This document shows positions 1-9,479 of a DNA stretch of 64,000 bases, piece by piece. Position 1 is the stretch's first letter; each line of letters opens with the position of its first letter. Where the stretch lies: the NCBI RefSeq assembly GCF_000153125.2, contig NZ_CM002299.1:1306324-1370323 (forward strand), in the 5' to 3' direction. A program made the translations under genes and the position numbers. The notes beneath the pieces were generated by a model, which saw nothing but the letters and a program-made list of their open reading frames with translations, made no database searches and was not told where the DNA came from. Source of the stretch: Congregibacter litoralis KT71. Its GTDB lineage: Bacteria > Pseudomonadota > Gammaproteobacteria > Pseudomonadales > Halieaceae.

Positions 1-155
1 CTGATGGCGTCGACATACCACCAGAGATAGCCGTTGTCGGCCACAGCTTCGGCAAAATTGATCCCGGGCTCGCGGGTGCTGTAGCCAGACGGTAAGGCCT
101 CGCTTTGCGAGACGGTGGGCTCTGTGTCTGAACTCCGGGGCGGTAAACCTTCCAT
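1..155 (-). CDS. crtC: Hydroxyneurosporene (carotenoid 1,2-) hydratase, 5' end only
   Basis: Only the N-terminal 51 codons are in the window; the gene continues past the left edge. The minus strand reads from an ATG at 155 and includes the stretch GYLWWYVDAI, which resembles the aromatic-rich start of CrtC. CrtC adds water to the C1,2 double bond of neurosporene or lycopene derivatives in the spheroidene/spirilloxanthin branch. It is divergent from crtE with a PpsR operator between, as in other purple-bacterial clusters. A purine-rich AAGAAGGA lies 12 bases upstream of the ATG. The identification rests on a short fragment plus context. Confidence 0.75.
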   Translation of the reverse strand, partial: MEGLPPRSSDTEPTVSQSEALPSGYSTREPGINFAEAVADNGYLWWYVDAI

Positions 156-225
156 TGCGGCGGGTGTTCCTTCTTGTTTTGCTACTTGTATTCTTGATTC
201 GTCTAATCTACCTTACACCATTAAG

Positions 226-243
226 TGTAAACTAATATTAACA
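226..243. promoter_or_regulatory. PpsR/CrtJ operator between crtC and crtE
   Basis: The sequence TGTAAACTAATATTAACA fits the PpsR/CrtJ consensus TGT-N12-ACA exactly. It overlaps a second palindrome, TTACAC-N6-GTGTAA (214-231), which shares its half-site. It lies 15 bp before the chosen crtE start and about 70 bp before the crtC start, so it could repress both directions. The consensus is established for Rhodobacter. Binding here is inferred from the match and from ppsR being in the same cluster. Confidence 0.75.
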
Positions 244-258
244 GTGTGGGGTTCCCTA

Positions 259-1131
259 ATGCCGATAGGTGACAGTGATTTCGAGCAAGTTTTGCGGTCG
301 GCGGTTGAAGAGGCGGCCGATGCGCGCTGTCCCAAGTTGTTGGCGGCTGCTCTCCATCATTCGGTGTTTCCCGGCGGTGCCCGGGTGCGGCCCAAGCTCT
401 GCCTGGCCGTGGCGCTTGCCAATCATTGCGATGCGCCGGCCCTCGCTGCCGCCGCGGCGGCGTCCGTCGAGCTGCTCCACTGCGCATCCCTGGTTCACGA
501 TGATATGCCCTGTTTTGATAATGCTGATGAGCGACGAGGCCGGCAGTCAGTGCACACCGCCTACGGTGAGCCCATAGCGCTATTGGCCGGGGATGCCCTG
601 ATTGTGTCGGCCTTCGCGCTCCTTGCAAGACCGCAATTGCCGGCGAAAAACCGCCTGTCGCAATTGATGCGGGTCGTCGCCGAGGGCGTTGGCGCGCCCT
701 GCGGTATTGCGGCGGGTCAGGCCTGGGAGTCGGAGCCCGTTGTCGATGTGTCTCTTTATCACCGGGCAAAAACCGGTGCTCTGTTTATTGCGGCAACGGC
801 CGCGGGTGCCGCGGCTGCGGGCGTAGATGTTGCGCCCTGGAAACTGCTGGGCGCGAAGATCGGTGAGGCCTATCAGGTCGCAGACGATATTCAGGATGCC
901 ACCTCGACACCCGAGCAACTCGGCAAACCCTGCGGCGTTGATGTGGCCCTCAATCGTCCCAGCGCCGTCTCAGAGCTGGGTCTTGAGGGTGCGACACACC
1001 GCTTGCGCGAGCTTGTGGAAGAGGGTGTGGCAGCGGTTCCTCCCTGCGCGGGTCGCGCAGAGCTCCAGGAAGTGGTTCGTCAGCAGGCGCAGCGCTTCTT
1101 GCCAAAAGTCTGTGCGCCGGTCGCTGCCTGA
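259..1131 (+). CDS. crtE: Geranylgeranyl diphosphate synthase CrtE
   Basis: A 290-residue trans-isoprenyl diphosphate synthase that condenses IPP with allylic diphosphates to GGPP, the precursor of carotenoids and of the bacteriochlorophyll tail. It shows GGARVRP near the N-terminus, the first aspartate-rich motif DDMPCFD followed by NADERRG, and the second motif DDIQD. The frame is open upstream to 115, but the ATG at 259 is preferred: it gives the usual family length, and the PpsR operator and promoter region at 226-243 would otherwise lie inside the gene. The RBS is weak (GGGG). First gene of the crtEF-bchCXYZ-puf run; crtF follows after 56 bp. Confidence 0.9.
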   Translation: MPIGDSDFEQVLRSAVEEAADARCPKLLAAALHHSVFPGGARVRPKLCLAVALANHCDAPALAAAAAASVELLHCASLVHDDMPCFDNADERRGRQSVHTAYGEPIALLAGDALIVSAFALLARPQLPAKNRLSQLMRVVAEGVGAPCGIAAGQAWESEPVVDVSLYHRAKTGALFIAATAAGAAAAGVDVAPWKLLGAKIGEAYQVADDIQDATSTPEQLGKPCGVDVALNRPSAVSELGLEGATHRLRELVEEGVAAVPPCAGRAELQEVVRQQAQRFLPKVCAPVAA

Positions 1132-1187
1132 TTGATAGCGTTCGACCCGCGCTTCTCACAGTGTGACCTTATGACAGGCGTGACCGC

Positions 1188-2297
1188 ATGCTCCTGAAAA
1201 ACTGGCTGCTCACGCGGCGGGATCGCCTGCTGGGTAGTCCTGTCTTCCATCAGTCCGTGCTTCGCTTTCCCCTGTTTCGCTGGATTGCCCGTCGGCGAGC
1301 CCGGGAGCTCTTTGATATTACCGCGGGCTTTGTTTACTCCCAGGTGCTGGCCGCCTGCGTAGAGCTGGATCTGTTTGAGCGTCTCGCGGAAGGTCCGCGC
1401 ACCTCAGCACAGCTTGCCGCTGCCTGCGATCTACCCGTGGATGGCCTGGAGCGCCTTCTGCGGGCTGCGGCGGAGCTGCGACTTCTGCAGCGCTGGGGTG
1501 CCGACAGTTGGCGCCTCGGTGACCTGGGCGCAGCCAGTCGCGGCAGCCCCGGTATAGCCGCCATGGTCCGTCATCACCACCTGCTTTATTCAGATCTCGC
1601 CGAGCCTTTGTCGCTTTTGCGGGATCGCTCTCAAAGCGCTTTGAGTCAGTACTGGGCCTACGCATCACGGCCTGGTCTTAGTGAGGCTGAGAATGCGCAG
1701 CGCTACAGCGAGCTGATGGCGCAGTCACAGTCTTTTGTTGCCGACGATGTCCTGGCGCACTGCTCCCTGGAGGGGCGGCGGGAGCTTCTTGATGTGGGAG
1801 GTGGCAGCGGTGTGTTTGCTGCCGAGGCCCTGCGGCGGTTTGCAGGTCTTCGGGCCCGGGTGTTTGACCTCCCGGATGTTGCTGTCCTGGCGGATGAGCG
1901 CTTTGCTCAGGAGGGCCTGGAGGAGCGGGGGAGTGCCCTCGGAGGCGACATGTTCCTTGATGCCCTCCCTCGCGGCGCCGATGTCATCAGCCTCATTCGG
2001 ATCCTCCACGATCACGATGATGATCGGGTCATGGGGCTCCTCAAGGCTGCGCGTCGCGCCATGGAGCCCGATGGCTTGTTGCTGATTGCGGAGCCCCTGT
2101 CCGAAACGGCCGCTGCTCCCGGTGTCGGCGCCTATTTTCATCTGTATCTCTGGGCTATGGGGAGTGGTCAGCCGCGCAGCCTCGCCCGGATTCGCGAGAT
2201 GCTCGAAGCCGCAGGTTTTGCCGACGTGCGCGAGCGGGGCAGTTATCAGCCTCTTCTCGTACGCGTTTTGACGGCCCGACCGGCGGCGACGCCCTGA
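1188..2297 (+). CDS. crtF: Hydroxyneurosporene O-methyltransferase CrtF
   Basis: A 369-residue SAM-dependent methyltransferase that methylates the C1-hydroxyl of hydroxylated carotenoids, giving the methoxy group of spheroidene or spirilloxanthin. The N-terminal half is a winged-helix dimerisation domain; the Rossmann domain begins near residue 200 with LDVGGGSGVF, the SAM glycine loop, followed by an acidic strand end (RVFDLPDV). This is the architecture of plant-type and actinobacterial O-methyltransferases, and the crtE-crtF-bchC order is typical of PGCs. It follows crtE on the same strand and ends 113 bp before bchC, leaving room for the bchC promoter. Confidence 0.9.
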   Translation: MLLKNWLLTRRDRLLGSPVFHQSVLRFPLFRWIARRRARELFDITAGFVYSQVLAACVELDLFERLAEGPRTSAQLAAACDLPVDGLERLLRAAAELRLLQRWGADSWRLGDLGAASRGSPGIAAMVRHHHLLYSDLAEPLSLLRDRSQSALSQYWAYASRPGLSEAENAQRYSELMAQSQSFVADDVLAHCSLEGRRELLDVGGGSGVFAAEALRRFAGLRARVFDLPDVAVLADERFAQEGLEERGSALGGDMFLDALPRGADVISLIRILHDHDDDRVMGLLKAARRAMEPDGLLLIAEPLSETAAAPGVGAYFHLYLWAMGSGQPRSLARIREMLEAAGFADVRERGSYQPLLVRVLTARPAATP

Positions 2298-2323
2298 GTG
2301 TTCAGGAAACTTGAGCATCAATA

Positions 2324-2341
2324 TGTCATTTTTGCTTGACA
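2324..2341. promoter_or_regulatory. PpsR operator 1 of the bchC promoter
   Basis: TGTCATTTTTGCTTGACA is a TGTCA-N8-TGACA palindrome, a full match to the PpsR/CrtJ consensus. Its right end TTGACA (2336-2341) can serve as a -35 element, so binding would block RNA polymerase directly. It is separated by exactly 8 bp from operator 2, the spacing known for cooperative CrtJ binding at the Rhodobacter capsulatus bchC promoter. Confidence 0.85.
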
Positions 2342-2349
2342 GCAGTTGC

Positions 2350-2367
2350 TGTCCATATAAACTGACA
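2350..2367. promoter_or_regulatory. PpsR operator 2 and -10 region of the bchC promoter
   Basis: TGTCCATATAAACTGACA is an exact TGT-N12-ACA match, 8 bp after operator 1. A plausible -10 element TAAACT (2358-2363) lies within it, 16 bp from the TTGACA of operator 1. The predicted transcript would have a leader of about 40 nt before bchC. The operators are read directly; the promoter elements are inferred. Confidence 0.8.
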
Positions 2368-2410
2368 CTATGAGTAAATTGAAGTATTCGACGTACAGGG
2401 GAGAAAGCTA

Positions 2411-3364
2411 GTGGTGGATCGCACCGCGACTGCCGTCGTTTTCGAGAAGCCGGGTGTCATGTCCCTGCGCAGTGTTGGTCTTGCGGAACCCACGGACAAT
2501 GACTGCGTTGTGGAAGTCCTCTGGAGCGGCATCAGCACGGGGACCGAGCGTCTCCTCTGGGATGGTCGAATGCCGGCGTTTCCCGGTCTCGAATACCCCC
2601 TGGTCCCCGGTTACGAATCCGTCGGACGGGTGGTCGAGGCGGGTTCTTCAGGCCTGCATCAAGCAGGCGATCTGGTATTCGTGCCAGGTTCTGCGGGCTA
2701 CACCAACGTTCGTGGGCTTTTTGGCGCATCTGCGGAAAGCTTGGTGGTTGGCGCCGATCGACTGATTCCCATCGATGAGTCTCTGGGCGACCAGGGCATC
2801 TTGCTGGCCCTGGCGGCAACGGCACATCACGCGGCACTGCGCATTGGTCACCACGCGCTCCCGGACCTGATCATTGGCCACGGCGTTCTCGGACGTCTGT
2901 TGGCGCGCATTGTCATAGCGCTGGGCGGCGACGCCCCTACAGTCTGGGAAACCAATGTGAGTCGCCACAGCGGCGCTGCCGGGTACAAGGTCATTACCCC
3001 CGACTCTGACCCGCGCAAAGATTACCGAGTCATCGCCGATGTCAGTGGCGATGCCCATATTCTCGACAGCCTGATTGCGCGGCTTTCGCCGGGCGGCCAG
3101 GTGATTCTTGCGGGCTTTTATCACGCCCCCCTGAATTTTAGTTTTCCACCGGCGTTTCAACGCGAAGTGTCATTTTCCATCGCCGCAGAGTGGCAGAAAC
3201 CTGATCTTGAATCGGCCCTTGGCCTGGTTCGGGATAAGTCTCTCTCCCTTGACGGTTTAATCACTCACCATCAGTCAGTACGCACCGCCGCCCCTGCATA
3301 CCGCATGGCCTTCGGCGATCCGGACTGTCTGAAAATGGTCCTCGACTGGAGGTGCATGCACTGA
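2411..3364 (+). CDS. bchC: Bacteriochlorophyllide a dehydrogenase BchC
   Basis: A 317-residue member of the medium-chain dehydrogenase family that oxidises the 3-hydroxyethyl group to the 3-acetyl group of bacteriochlorophyllide a. The N-terminal part has the BchC-like STGTERLLWDG and the substrate-domain glycines (LVPGYESVGRVVEAG); a nucleotide-binding segment starts near residue 150 (IIGHGVLGRLLARI). The start is GTG at 2411 (a second GTG follows at 2414) behind GGGGAGAAAG. It heads the bchCXYZ genes, and its stop overlaps the ATG of bchX, suggesting translational coupling. Upstream tandem PpsR sites imply strong aerobic or light repression. Confidence 0.93.
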   Translation: MVDRTATAVVFEKPGVMSLRSVGLAEPTDNDCVVEVLWSGISTGTERLLWDGRMPAFPGLEYPLVPGYESVGRVVEAGSSGLHQAGDLVFVPGSAGYTNVRGLFGASAESLVVGADRLIPIDESLGDQGILLALAATAHHAALRIGHHALPDLIIGHGVLGRLLARIVIALGGDAPTVWETNVSRHSGAAGYKVITPDSDPRKDYRVIADVSGDAHILDSLIARLSPGGQVILAGFYHAPLNFSFPPAFQREVSFSIAAEWQKPDLESALGLVRDKSLSLDGLITHHQSVRTAAPAYRMAFGDPDCLKMVLDWRCMH

Positions 3365-4344
3365 TGAATAAGGCAGTAACTCAATACACTCCCGGTAATG
3401 ATGAGGGCTCGCTTCTTGCCAGCTCTGATGATGGCGGCTCAAAAACACAGATCATCGCAATCTATGGAAAAGGCGGTATCGGCAAGAGCTTCACCCTCGC
3501 CAACCTGTCTTACATGATGGCGCAGCAGGGCAAAAAGGTATTGCTCATTGGCTGCGATCCAAAGAGTGACACAACCTCTTTGCTGTTTGGCGGTAAAGCC
3601 TGTCCCACCATTATCGAAACCGCATCCAAGAAAAAAGCCGCTGGCGAAGAGCTGGTGGTCGGTGATGTCTGTTTTAAACGTGACGGTGTCTTCGCCATGG
3701 AACTCGGTGGTCCCGAAGTGGGCCGCGGTTGTGGCGGTCGCGGCATCATTCACGGCTTTGAGACCCTGGAAAAGCTGGGCTTTCACGACTGGGATTTTGA
3801 CTACGTGCTCCTGGATTTTCTGGGTGACGTGGTGTGCGGCGGCTTTGGCTTACCCATCGCCAGAGACATGTGTCAGAAGGTGATCGTGGTCGCATCCAAC
3901 GACCTTCAGTCGCTCTACGTGGCTAATAACGTGTGTTCGGCGGTGGAGTACTTCCGTCGCCTCGGCGGTAACGTCGGCGTAGCGGGCATGGTGACCAACA
4001 AAGATGACGGATCCGGCGAAGCTCAGGCCTTTTGCGAGGCAGTGGGGATTCCCCAGTTAGCCGCGATTCCTGCGGACGATGACATTCGCAAAAAGAGTGC
4101 AAATTACGAAATTATCGGACGACCCGAGAGCCAGTGGGGGTCGCTGTTTGAAGGGCTTGCCCAGCAAGTGGCGGATGCACCGCCACAGCAGCCTACGGCG
4201 CTTTCCCAGGATGATCTTCTGGCCCTGTTCGACGGAGATGCCGTTGGGCGCAACGTCGTTCTCGAGCCGGCAAGCGTTGAAGAGCTTTGCAACCTTGAAG
4301 CCTTGAATCGTCCTTCGCTGGAGGTGATTTACGACGATGTCTGA
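3364..4344 (+). CDS. bchX: Chlorophyllide a reductase iron protein BchX
   Basis: A 326-residue NifH-like ATPase that passes electrons to BchYZ for reduction of ring B of chlorophyllide a. The P-loop GKGGIGKS is near residue 39, and the two cysteines that hold the bridging 4Fe-4S cluster sit in VGRGCGGRG and GDVVCGGFG. The frame is open from a GTG at 3352, but the ATG at 3364 is chosen because GGAGGT at 3350 lies at a proper distance and the ATG overlaps the bchC stop (TGATG). The 3' end overlaps bchY by 8 bp. Confidence 0.93.
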   Translation: MNKAVTQYTPGNDEGSLLASSDDGGSKTQIIAIYGKGGIGKSFTLANLSYMMAQQGKKVLLIGCDPKSDTTSLLFGGKACPTIIETASKKKAAGEELVVGDVCFKRDGVFAMELGGPEVGRGCGGRGIIHGFETLEKLGFHDWDFDYVLLDFLGDVVCGGFGLPIARDMCQKVIVVASNDLQSLYVANNVCSAVEYFRRLGGNVGVAGMVTNKDDGSGEAQAFCEAVGIPQLAAIPADDDIRKKSANYEIIGRPESQWGSLFEGLAQQVADAPPQQPTALSQDDLLALFDGDAVGRNVVLEPASVEELCNLEALNRPSLEVIYDDV

Positions 4345-5806
4345 TTCGCTGACCACCGTGAAACCCGCAGATGTGATTGCCAGTTCCGATGCCAAAGATA
4401 CGGTGTCGGGCTGTCACGCCGGCGCCGACACGATGAAAAAAGCGGCAGCGGAAGCCGGTAAGAGCGAAGTTCTTGAGCAGTATGCCAAGGACTATCCCAC
4501 GGGTCCCCATGATCAGCCCCAGAGTATGTGTCCGGCCTTTGGGTCACTCCGCGTGGGCTTGCGCATGCGACGCACCGCCACGGTACTTTGTGGTTCGGCC
4601 TGCTGCGTCTATGGCCTGACCTTTACCTCTCATTTTTACGGCGCCCGTCGAACCGTCGGATACGTGCCCTTCGATTCCGAGACACTGGTGACCGGCAAGC
4701 TTTTTGAAGACTTGCGGGAAGCGACTTACAAGCTGGCTGATCCGGACAAATACGACGCCATCGTCCTCATCAACTTATGCGTGCCCACGGCCTCCGGTGT
4801 TCCTCTGGATTTGTTGCCCAAGGAAATCAACGGTGTCCGCATCGTGGGCATTGATGTTCCGGGCTTTGGCGTACCGACCCACGCGGAAGCGAAAGATATT
4901 CTTGCTGGCGCGATGCTGTCCTATGCGCGCAGTGAGGCAGAGCAGGGTCCTGTTGCGAGACCCGACGCAGAGAACGCCGGTCGACCCACGGTTGCCCTGG
5001 TGGGTGAGATATTCCCCGTCGATGCCATCATGATTGGTCGAATGCTGGAGCCCATGGGGCTTGCGGCGGGCCCCATTGTTCCCACCCGGGAATGGCGGGA
5101 GCTCTATGCGGCGCTGGCAAGCCCTATCGCTGCCATGCTTCATCCCTTTTACAAAGCAACGGCCCGTGAATTTACCTCCGCGGGACGGTCCCTGGTGGGT
5201 TCTGCTCCCGTCGGTCACGACGGCACGGCGGCCTGGCTGGCGGCGATTGCTGAAAGCGCCGGTGTCAAAGACGAGATCCTTGCCAAAACCAGTAATGCCC
5301 TTCTTCCTGCTATCAAGGGCGCTCTGGCCGCCGCACCTATCGATGCGCGCATCACCCTGTCGGGCTATGAAGGTTCAGAGCTTCTGGTAGCGAGGCTTCT
5401 CGTGGAAGCTGGCGCGGATCTGCGCTACGTAGGTACCGCTTGCCCGAGAACACCCTGGTCTGACGATGATCGGAACTGGTTGGAGTCCAAAGGTGTTCAG
5501 GTGAATTACCGGGCGTCTCTGGAAGACGATATTGCAGCGGTTGAAGAGTTTCAGCCCGATCTCGCCGTGGGTACCACACCGGTGGTGCAGCATGCCAAAG
5601 AGCAGGGTATTCCCGGTCTTTACTTTACGAATCTGATTTCGGCTCGCCCCCTCATGGGGCCTGCGGGTCCCGGGTCCCTGGCGCAGGTGATTAACACCGC
5701 CGTGGGCAACAAGGAACGATTTGCCCGCATGGAATCCTTCTTTAACGGTGTAGGCGTCGGCGAGACCGCCGGCATCTGGCCGAGTGCCTCGGGGAGGGCC
5801 GCGTAA
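4337..5806 (+). CDS. bchY: Chlorophyllide a reductase subunit BchY
   Basis: A 489-residue NifD-like subunit of chlorophyllide a oxidoreductase. With BchZ it forms the catalytic heterotetramer that receives electrons from BchX. The segment [15 protein letters not shown], followed by [12 protein letters not shown], carries the cysteines expected for the subunit-interface 4Fe-4S cluster. The ATG overlaps the end of bchX by 8 bp, and its TAA overlaps the bchZ ATG (TAATG), so the three subunits are probably translated in coupled fashion and in balanced amounts. Confidence 0.93.
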   Translation: MSDSLTTVKPADVIASSDAKDTVSGCHAGADTMKKAAAEAGKSEVLEQYAKDYPTGPHDQPQSMCPAFGSLRVGLRMRRTATVLCGSACCVYGLTFTSHFYGARRTVGYVPFDSETLVTGKLFEDLREATYKLADPDKYDAIVLINLCVPTASGVPLDLLPKEINGVRIVGIDVPGFGVPTHAEAKDILAGAMLSYARSEAEQGPVARPDAENAGRPTVALVGEIFPVDAIMIGRMLEPMGLAAGPIVPTREWRELYAALASPIAAMLHPFYKATAREFTSAGRSLVGSAPVGHDGTAAWLAAIAESAGVKDEILAKTSNALLPAIKGALAAAPIDARITLSGYEGSELLVARLLVEAGADLRYVGTACPRTPWSDDDRNWLESKGVQVNYRASLEDDIAAVEEFQPDLAVGTTPVVQHAKEQGIPGLYFTNLISARPLMGPAGPGSLAQVINTAVGNKERFARMESFFNGVGVGETAGIWPSASGRAA

Positions 5807-7281
5807 TGTTAGTCCTCGATCATGACCGCGCCGGCGGGTACTGGGGCAGCGTTTACGTTTTCACGGCCATCAAAGGGCTTCAGGTCATTATTGACGGCCC
5901 CGTGGGCTGCGAAAACCTACCCGTGACCTCCGTACTTCACTACACCGACGCACTGCCACCCCACGAATTGCCCATCGTGGTAACGGGGCTGGCGGAAGAA
6001 GAACTGGGCCAGAAAGGTACCGAGGGCGCTCTCCGGCGGGCTCACAAGTCGCTGGATCCCAAACGTCCTTCGGTGGTTGTGACCGGCTCTATCGCCGAAA
6101 TGATTGGCGGTGGTGTGACGCCGCGCGACACAAATATTGAGCGCTTCCTGCCGCGCACCATTGATGAAGATCAGTGGCAAAGCGCCGATAGAGCGATGTT
6201 CTGGCTCTGGGACCGCTATGGCAAGGCAAAGCGGAAGAAGGCAAAGGAAACGCCGCGGACAGAGGGTGCGAAGCCCCGGGTCAATATCATCGGTCCGATC
6301 TATGGTTGCTTTAACACCTGGTCAGACGTCGCTGAAATTCAACGCCTCGTCGAGGGAATTGGCGCAGAAATCAATCTGACGTTCCCCATGGGCGTCCAGT
6401 TGGACGATGTCCCCAAACTCGCCGACGCCGACGTCAACGTGTGTATGTATCGAGAGTTCGGTCGAAAGCTTTGCGAAGCCCTGGACAAGCCTTATCTGCA
6501 GGCGCCTATCGGTTTGCACTCCACAACGGCGTTTCTCGAGTCCTTAGGCGAACTCCTGGGTCTCGATCCCCAGCCTTTTATCGAACAAGAGAAGCACACC
6601 ACCATCAAGCCTATGTGGGATCTCTGGCGTTCGGTAACACAGGATTTTTTCGGCACGGCAAACTTTGGTGTTGCCGCCAGCGAGACCTACTCCCGCGGAC
6701 TGCGCAATTTTCTGGAAGATGAGATGGGCATGCCCTGCAGCTTTTCCTTCTCCCGATGTGCCGGCGCGAAAACCGATAACGAAGCCGTGCGCGCCGCGAT
6801 TGCAGACAGCGCGCCCCTGATTGTGTTCGGGAGCTACAACGAGCGCATGTATATCGCCGAGACGCAGGCACGCACCATGTATATCCCGGCTTCCCTGCCA
6901 GGCTCTATTGTGCGTCGCCACACGGGTACGCCGTTTATGGGCTACGCCGGCGCCTGCTACGTGCTTCAGGAGGTGTGTAACGCCCTGTTCGATGCGCTGT
7001 TCCACATTCTGCCACTGGGCACAGAGTTGGATCAGATTGACGCGACACCGTCTCGCCTCAATGAGGAACTGGCCTGGAAACAGGAAGCGGAAACCCTCCT
7101 CGAGAAGCAACTCGAGCGGGAACCGGTGTTACTGAGAATTTCCGTTGCCAAGCGTCTTCGCGATGCGGCTGAGCAACGGGCGAGAGCGGCGGGCGCAGAT
7201 CAGGTCGGCGTTGAGCATCTCGATAAGAACATACAGGCAAGTGCGAAATCCGAGCCGCTCGACGAGCCGGAGACCGCCTAG
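5806..7281 (+). CDS. bchZ: Chlorophyllide a reductase subunit BchZ
   Basis: A 491-residue NifK-like subunit of chlorophyllide a oxidoreductase. The N-terminus ([14 protein letters not shown], then [13 protein letters not shown]) is characteristic of BchZ and includes a cluster-ligand cysteine. The C-terminal part ([17 protein letters not shown]) resembles the helical end found in BchB and BchZ. It is the last bch gene before the puf genes; the first puf ORF begins 55 bp downstream, so the puf genes may be co-transcribed with bchCXYZ. In Rhodobacter the puf promoter lies within bchZ; no PpsR site was seen there. Confidence 0.93.
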   Translation: MLVLDHDRAGGYWGSVYVFTAIKGLQVIIDGPVGCENLPVTSVLHYTDALPPHELPIVVTGLAEEELGQKGTEGALRRAHKSLDPKRPSVVVTGSIAEMIGGGVTPRDTNIERFLPRTIDEDQWQSADRAMFWLWDRYGKAKRKKAKETPRTEGAKPRVNIIGPIYGCFNTWSDVAEIQRLVEGIGAEINLTFPMGVQLDDVPKLADADVNVCMYREFGRKLCEALDKPYLQAPIGLHSTTAFLESLGELLGLDPQPFIEQEKHTTIKPMWDLWRSVTQDFFGTANFGVAASETYSRGLRNFLEDEMGMPCSFSFSRCAGAKTDNEAVRAAIADSAPLIVFGSYNERMYIAETQARTMYIPASLPGSIVRRHTGTPFMGYAGACYVLQEVCNALFDALFHILPLGTELDQIDATPSRLNEELAWKQEAETLLEKQLEREPVLLRISVAKRLRDAAEQRARAAGADQVGVEHLDKNIQASAKSEPLDEPETA

Positions 7282-7336
7282 GTGTTTGTAGAAGACATTG
7301 TAGAAGTTGCGAGCCAAAACCGGGGAGGGCGGAGGC

Positions 7337-7573
7337 ATGCTGAAAGCTGGGGAACTCAACGTAGGAGCACAGCAAGTGCGACAAACGGATAAACGAAGCT
7401 ATCGATTGTTATTGGCGATGGCGGTGAGCTGTTTTTTTGTAGTGAGCGTGTTGACGCGTTTGCTACCCCGAGCCCTGCGGCCCTTCGCGGCCAGTGCCCG
7501 GAAGCGCGAATCCTGCTTTGAAGAAGCAAGGCGCGTTGCTTTGGCGGTGATTCCCTATGCCTTTGAGTGGTAG
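7337..7573 (+). CDS. pufQ: PufQ-like small membrane protein
   Basis: A 78-residue ORF in the position of pufQ, between bchZ and the reaction-centre genes. It has one hydrophobic segment (residues about 24-42, LLLAMAVSCFFVVSVL) flanked by basic residues, and a C-terminal half ending SCFEEARRVALAVIPYAFEW, which loosely resembles PufQ C-termini. PufQ is needed for normal bacteriochlorophyll and complex assembly in Rhodobacter. The ATG at 7337 is chosen with GGGGAGG 8 bases upstream; a TTG at 7307 is possible. Assignment is mainly from position and shape. Confidence 0.6.
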   Translation: MLKAGELNVGAQQVRQTDKRSYRLLLAMAVSCFFVVSVLTRLLPRALRPFAASARKRESCFEEARRVALAVIPYAFEW

Positions 7574-7631
7574 GGCGTTAATAAAACTAAACCGTGGTGA
7601 TTGTTTGCTGCGGAAGAACTATCGAAATTCA

Positions 7632-7644
7632 CCGTCAGTGACGG
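7632..7644 (+). other. Short hairpin just before the pufL RBS
   Basis: CCGTCAGTGACGG folds to a 5-bp stem with a 3-nt loop and ends 4 nt before the GGAGG of pufL. It could set a 5' mRNA end or tune pufL translation. The function is inferred; only the inverted repeat is seen. Confidence 0.4.
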
Positions 7645-7660
7645 GTTTGGAGGTTACGGC

Positions 7661-8488
7661 ATGTCCATGTTGAGCTTTGAGAGAAAGTACCGGGTACGTG
7701 GAGGCACGTTGCTCGGTGGCGATCTCTTTGATTTCTGGGTGGGGCCGTTTTACGTCGGCTTCTTTGGTGTCACGACGATCTTTTTCAGCGTGGTGGGCAC
7801 CGCGTTAATACTCTATGGCGCGGCCATGGGGCCCACATGGAATGTGTGGCAGATCAGCATTGCGCCCCCGGACCTGAGCTACGGTCTTGGCCTGGCGCCC
7901 CTGATGGATGGGGGACTGTGGCAGATCATCACCTTATGTGCCATCGGTGCCTTCAGCTCCTGGGCCTTACGGGAGGTGGAGATATCGAGAAAGCTCGGCA
8001 TGGGCCTTCACGTGCCCTTTGCCTTTGCCGTGGCGATCTTCGCCTACGTTACGCTGGTAGTGATCCGGCCCTTCTTGCTCGGCGCCTGGGGGCATGGATT
8101 TCCCTACGGCATCCTCAGCCACCTCGATTGGGTGTCGAACGTTGGTTACCAGTATCTGCACTTTCACTACAACCCTGCGCACATGCTGGCGGTGACCTTC
8201 TTCTTCACAACGACCCTCGCATTATCGATGCACGGCTCTCTGATTCTGGCGGTGACCAACCCCGGTGAAGATGACCCGGTGGTGAAGACCGGTGAGCATG
8301 AGAACACCTTTTTCCGTGACGACGTCGGTTACTCCATCGGCGCCCTGGGTATTCACCGTCTTGGATTGTTCCTGGCACTGTCTGCCGGCTTCTGGAGCGC
8401 GGTGTGTATTGTTTTAAGTGGACCTTTCTGGACCCGCGGTTGGCCCGAATGGTGGAACTGGTGGCTCAATCTACCGGTCTGGTCTTGA
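7661..8488 (+). CDS. pufL: Photosynthetic reaction centre L subunit
   Basis: A 275-residue five-helix membrane protein that with M binds the special pair, accessory bacteriochlorophylls, bacteriopheophytins and quinones. The N-terminus [20 protein letters not shown] is near-identical in pattern to known PufL. The segment [10 protein letters not shown] and the later MHGS region carry expected pigment and iron histidines. The ATG at 7661 is behind GGAGG with 7-base spacing; the frame is open from 7601, but that start would add a non-conserved extension. It is followed by pufM after 13 bp. Confidence 0.97.
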   Translation: MSMLSFERKYRVRGGTLLGGDLFDFWVGPFYVGFFGVTTIFFSVVGTALILYGAAMGPTWNVWQISIAPPDLSYGLGLAPLMDGGLWQIITLCAIGAFSSWALREVEISRKLGMGLHVPFAFAVAIFAYVTLVVIRPFLLGAWGHGFPYGILSHLDWVSNVGYQYLHFHYNPAHMLAVTFFFTTTLALSMHGSLILAVTNPGEDDPVVKTGEHENTFFRDDVGYSIGALGIHRLGLFLALSAGFWSAVCIVLSGPFWTRGWPEWWNWWLNLPVWS

Positions 8489-8501
8489 GGGGGATATTGC
8501 G

Positions 8502-9479
8502 ATGAAACTTGAATACCAAAACATATTTACGCGAGTGCAGGTGCGAGGTCCCCATTATCCGGGGGTATCCATCGGTGCTGAAAACGAGAACCGCGTCGGA
8601 ACCCCCGTCGATAATTACTGGATGGGTAAGATTGGCGATGCGCAGATCGGACCTTTCTACCTGGGTACCCTGGGCCTGGCATCGATCGTGTGCGGCCTTA
8701 TCGCCTTTGAGATCATCGGTCTCAACATGTGGGCCTCGGTTAACTGGGACCCGGTACAGTTTGTCAGGCAGTTGTTCTGGCTGGCCCTGGAGCCGCCACC
8801 CCCGCAGTACGGTTTGAGCCTGCCGCCTCTCAATGATGGCGGCTGGTGGTTGATCGCAGGCTTCTTCTTGACCTTATCGATCTTCCTCTGGTGGGCGAGA
8901 ACCTACCGACGCTCCAAGGCTTTGGGTATGGGGCAGCATCTTACCTGGGCTTTTGCAGGTGCAATCTGGCTCTATCTGGTGCTCGGATTCATCCGCCCGG
9001 TACTCATGGGTAGCTGGAGTGAGGCGGTGCCCTTTGGCATCTTCCCCCATCTGGACTGGACCGCTGCTTTTTCCCTGCGCTACGGCAATCTCTTCTATAA
9101 CCCGTTCCATATGCTGTCCATTGCCTTCCTGTACGGCTCCACCCTGCTGTTCGCCATGCACGGTGCCACCATCCTGGCGGTAACGCGCTACGGCGGCGAT
9201 CGCGAGATTGATCAGATTACCGATCGAGGCACGGCATCGGAGCGCGCAGCACTGTTCTGGCGCTGGACCATGGGCTTTAACGCCTCCATGGAATCCATTC
9301 ACCGCTGGGCCTGGTGGTTCGCTGTATTAACCGTTGTCACCGGCGGTATCGGCATCCTCTTAACAGGTACCGTGGTGGACAACTGGTACCTCTGGGCTGT
9401 GAAACACGGAGTAGCACCGTCCTATCCGGTACTTGAAGCAACTCCCACAGTCGATCCCATGATGACGGGAGGTCAATGA
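8502..9479 (+). CDS. pufM: Photosynthetic reaction centre M subunit
   Basis: A 325-residue homologue of PufL that completes the reaction-centre core. It has the family N-terminus ([17 protein letters not shown]), five predicted membrane helices, and histidine-bearing segments such as [10 protein letters not shown] and FAMHGATIL. The ATG at 8502 follows GAGGGGG (8487-8493), which overlaps the end of pufL. The TGA overlaps the pufC start region (ATGATG), indicating coupled translation. The length matches PufM from species that also have a cytochrome subunit. Confidence 0.97.
   Translation: MKLEYQNIFTRVQVRGPHYPGVSIGAENENRVGTPVDNYWMGKIGDAQIGPFYLGTLGLASIVCGLIAFEIIGLNMWASVNWDPVQFVRQLFWLALEPPPPQYGLSLPPLNDGGWWLIAGFFLTLSIFLWWARTYRRSKALGMGQHLTWAFAGAIWLYLVLGFIRPVLMGSWSEAVPFGIFPHLDWTAAFSLRYGNLFYNPFHMLSIAFLYGSTLLFAMHGATILAVTRYGGDREIDQITDRGTASERAALFWRWTMGFNASMESIHRWAWWFAVLTVVTGGIGILLTGTVVDNWYLWAVKHGVAPSYPVLEATPTVDPMMTGGQ

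Noticed and set aside
115..258. Upstream extension of the crtE frame by 48 codons
   Set aside because: The extension would cover the crtC/crtE promoter, the PpsR operator and part of crtC, and has no family resemblance; the ATG at 259 gives a normal CrtE.
7283..7298. TGT-N9-ACA stretch between bchZ and the PufQ-like gene
   Set aside because: The spacing is 3 bp too short for a PpsR site and the core is not palindromic.
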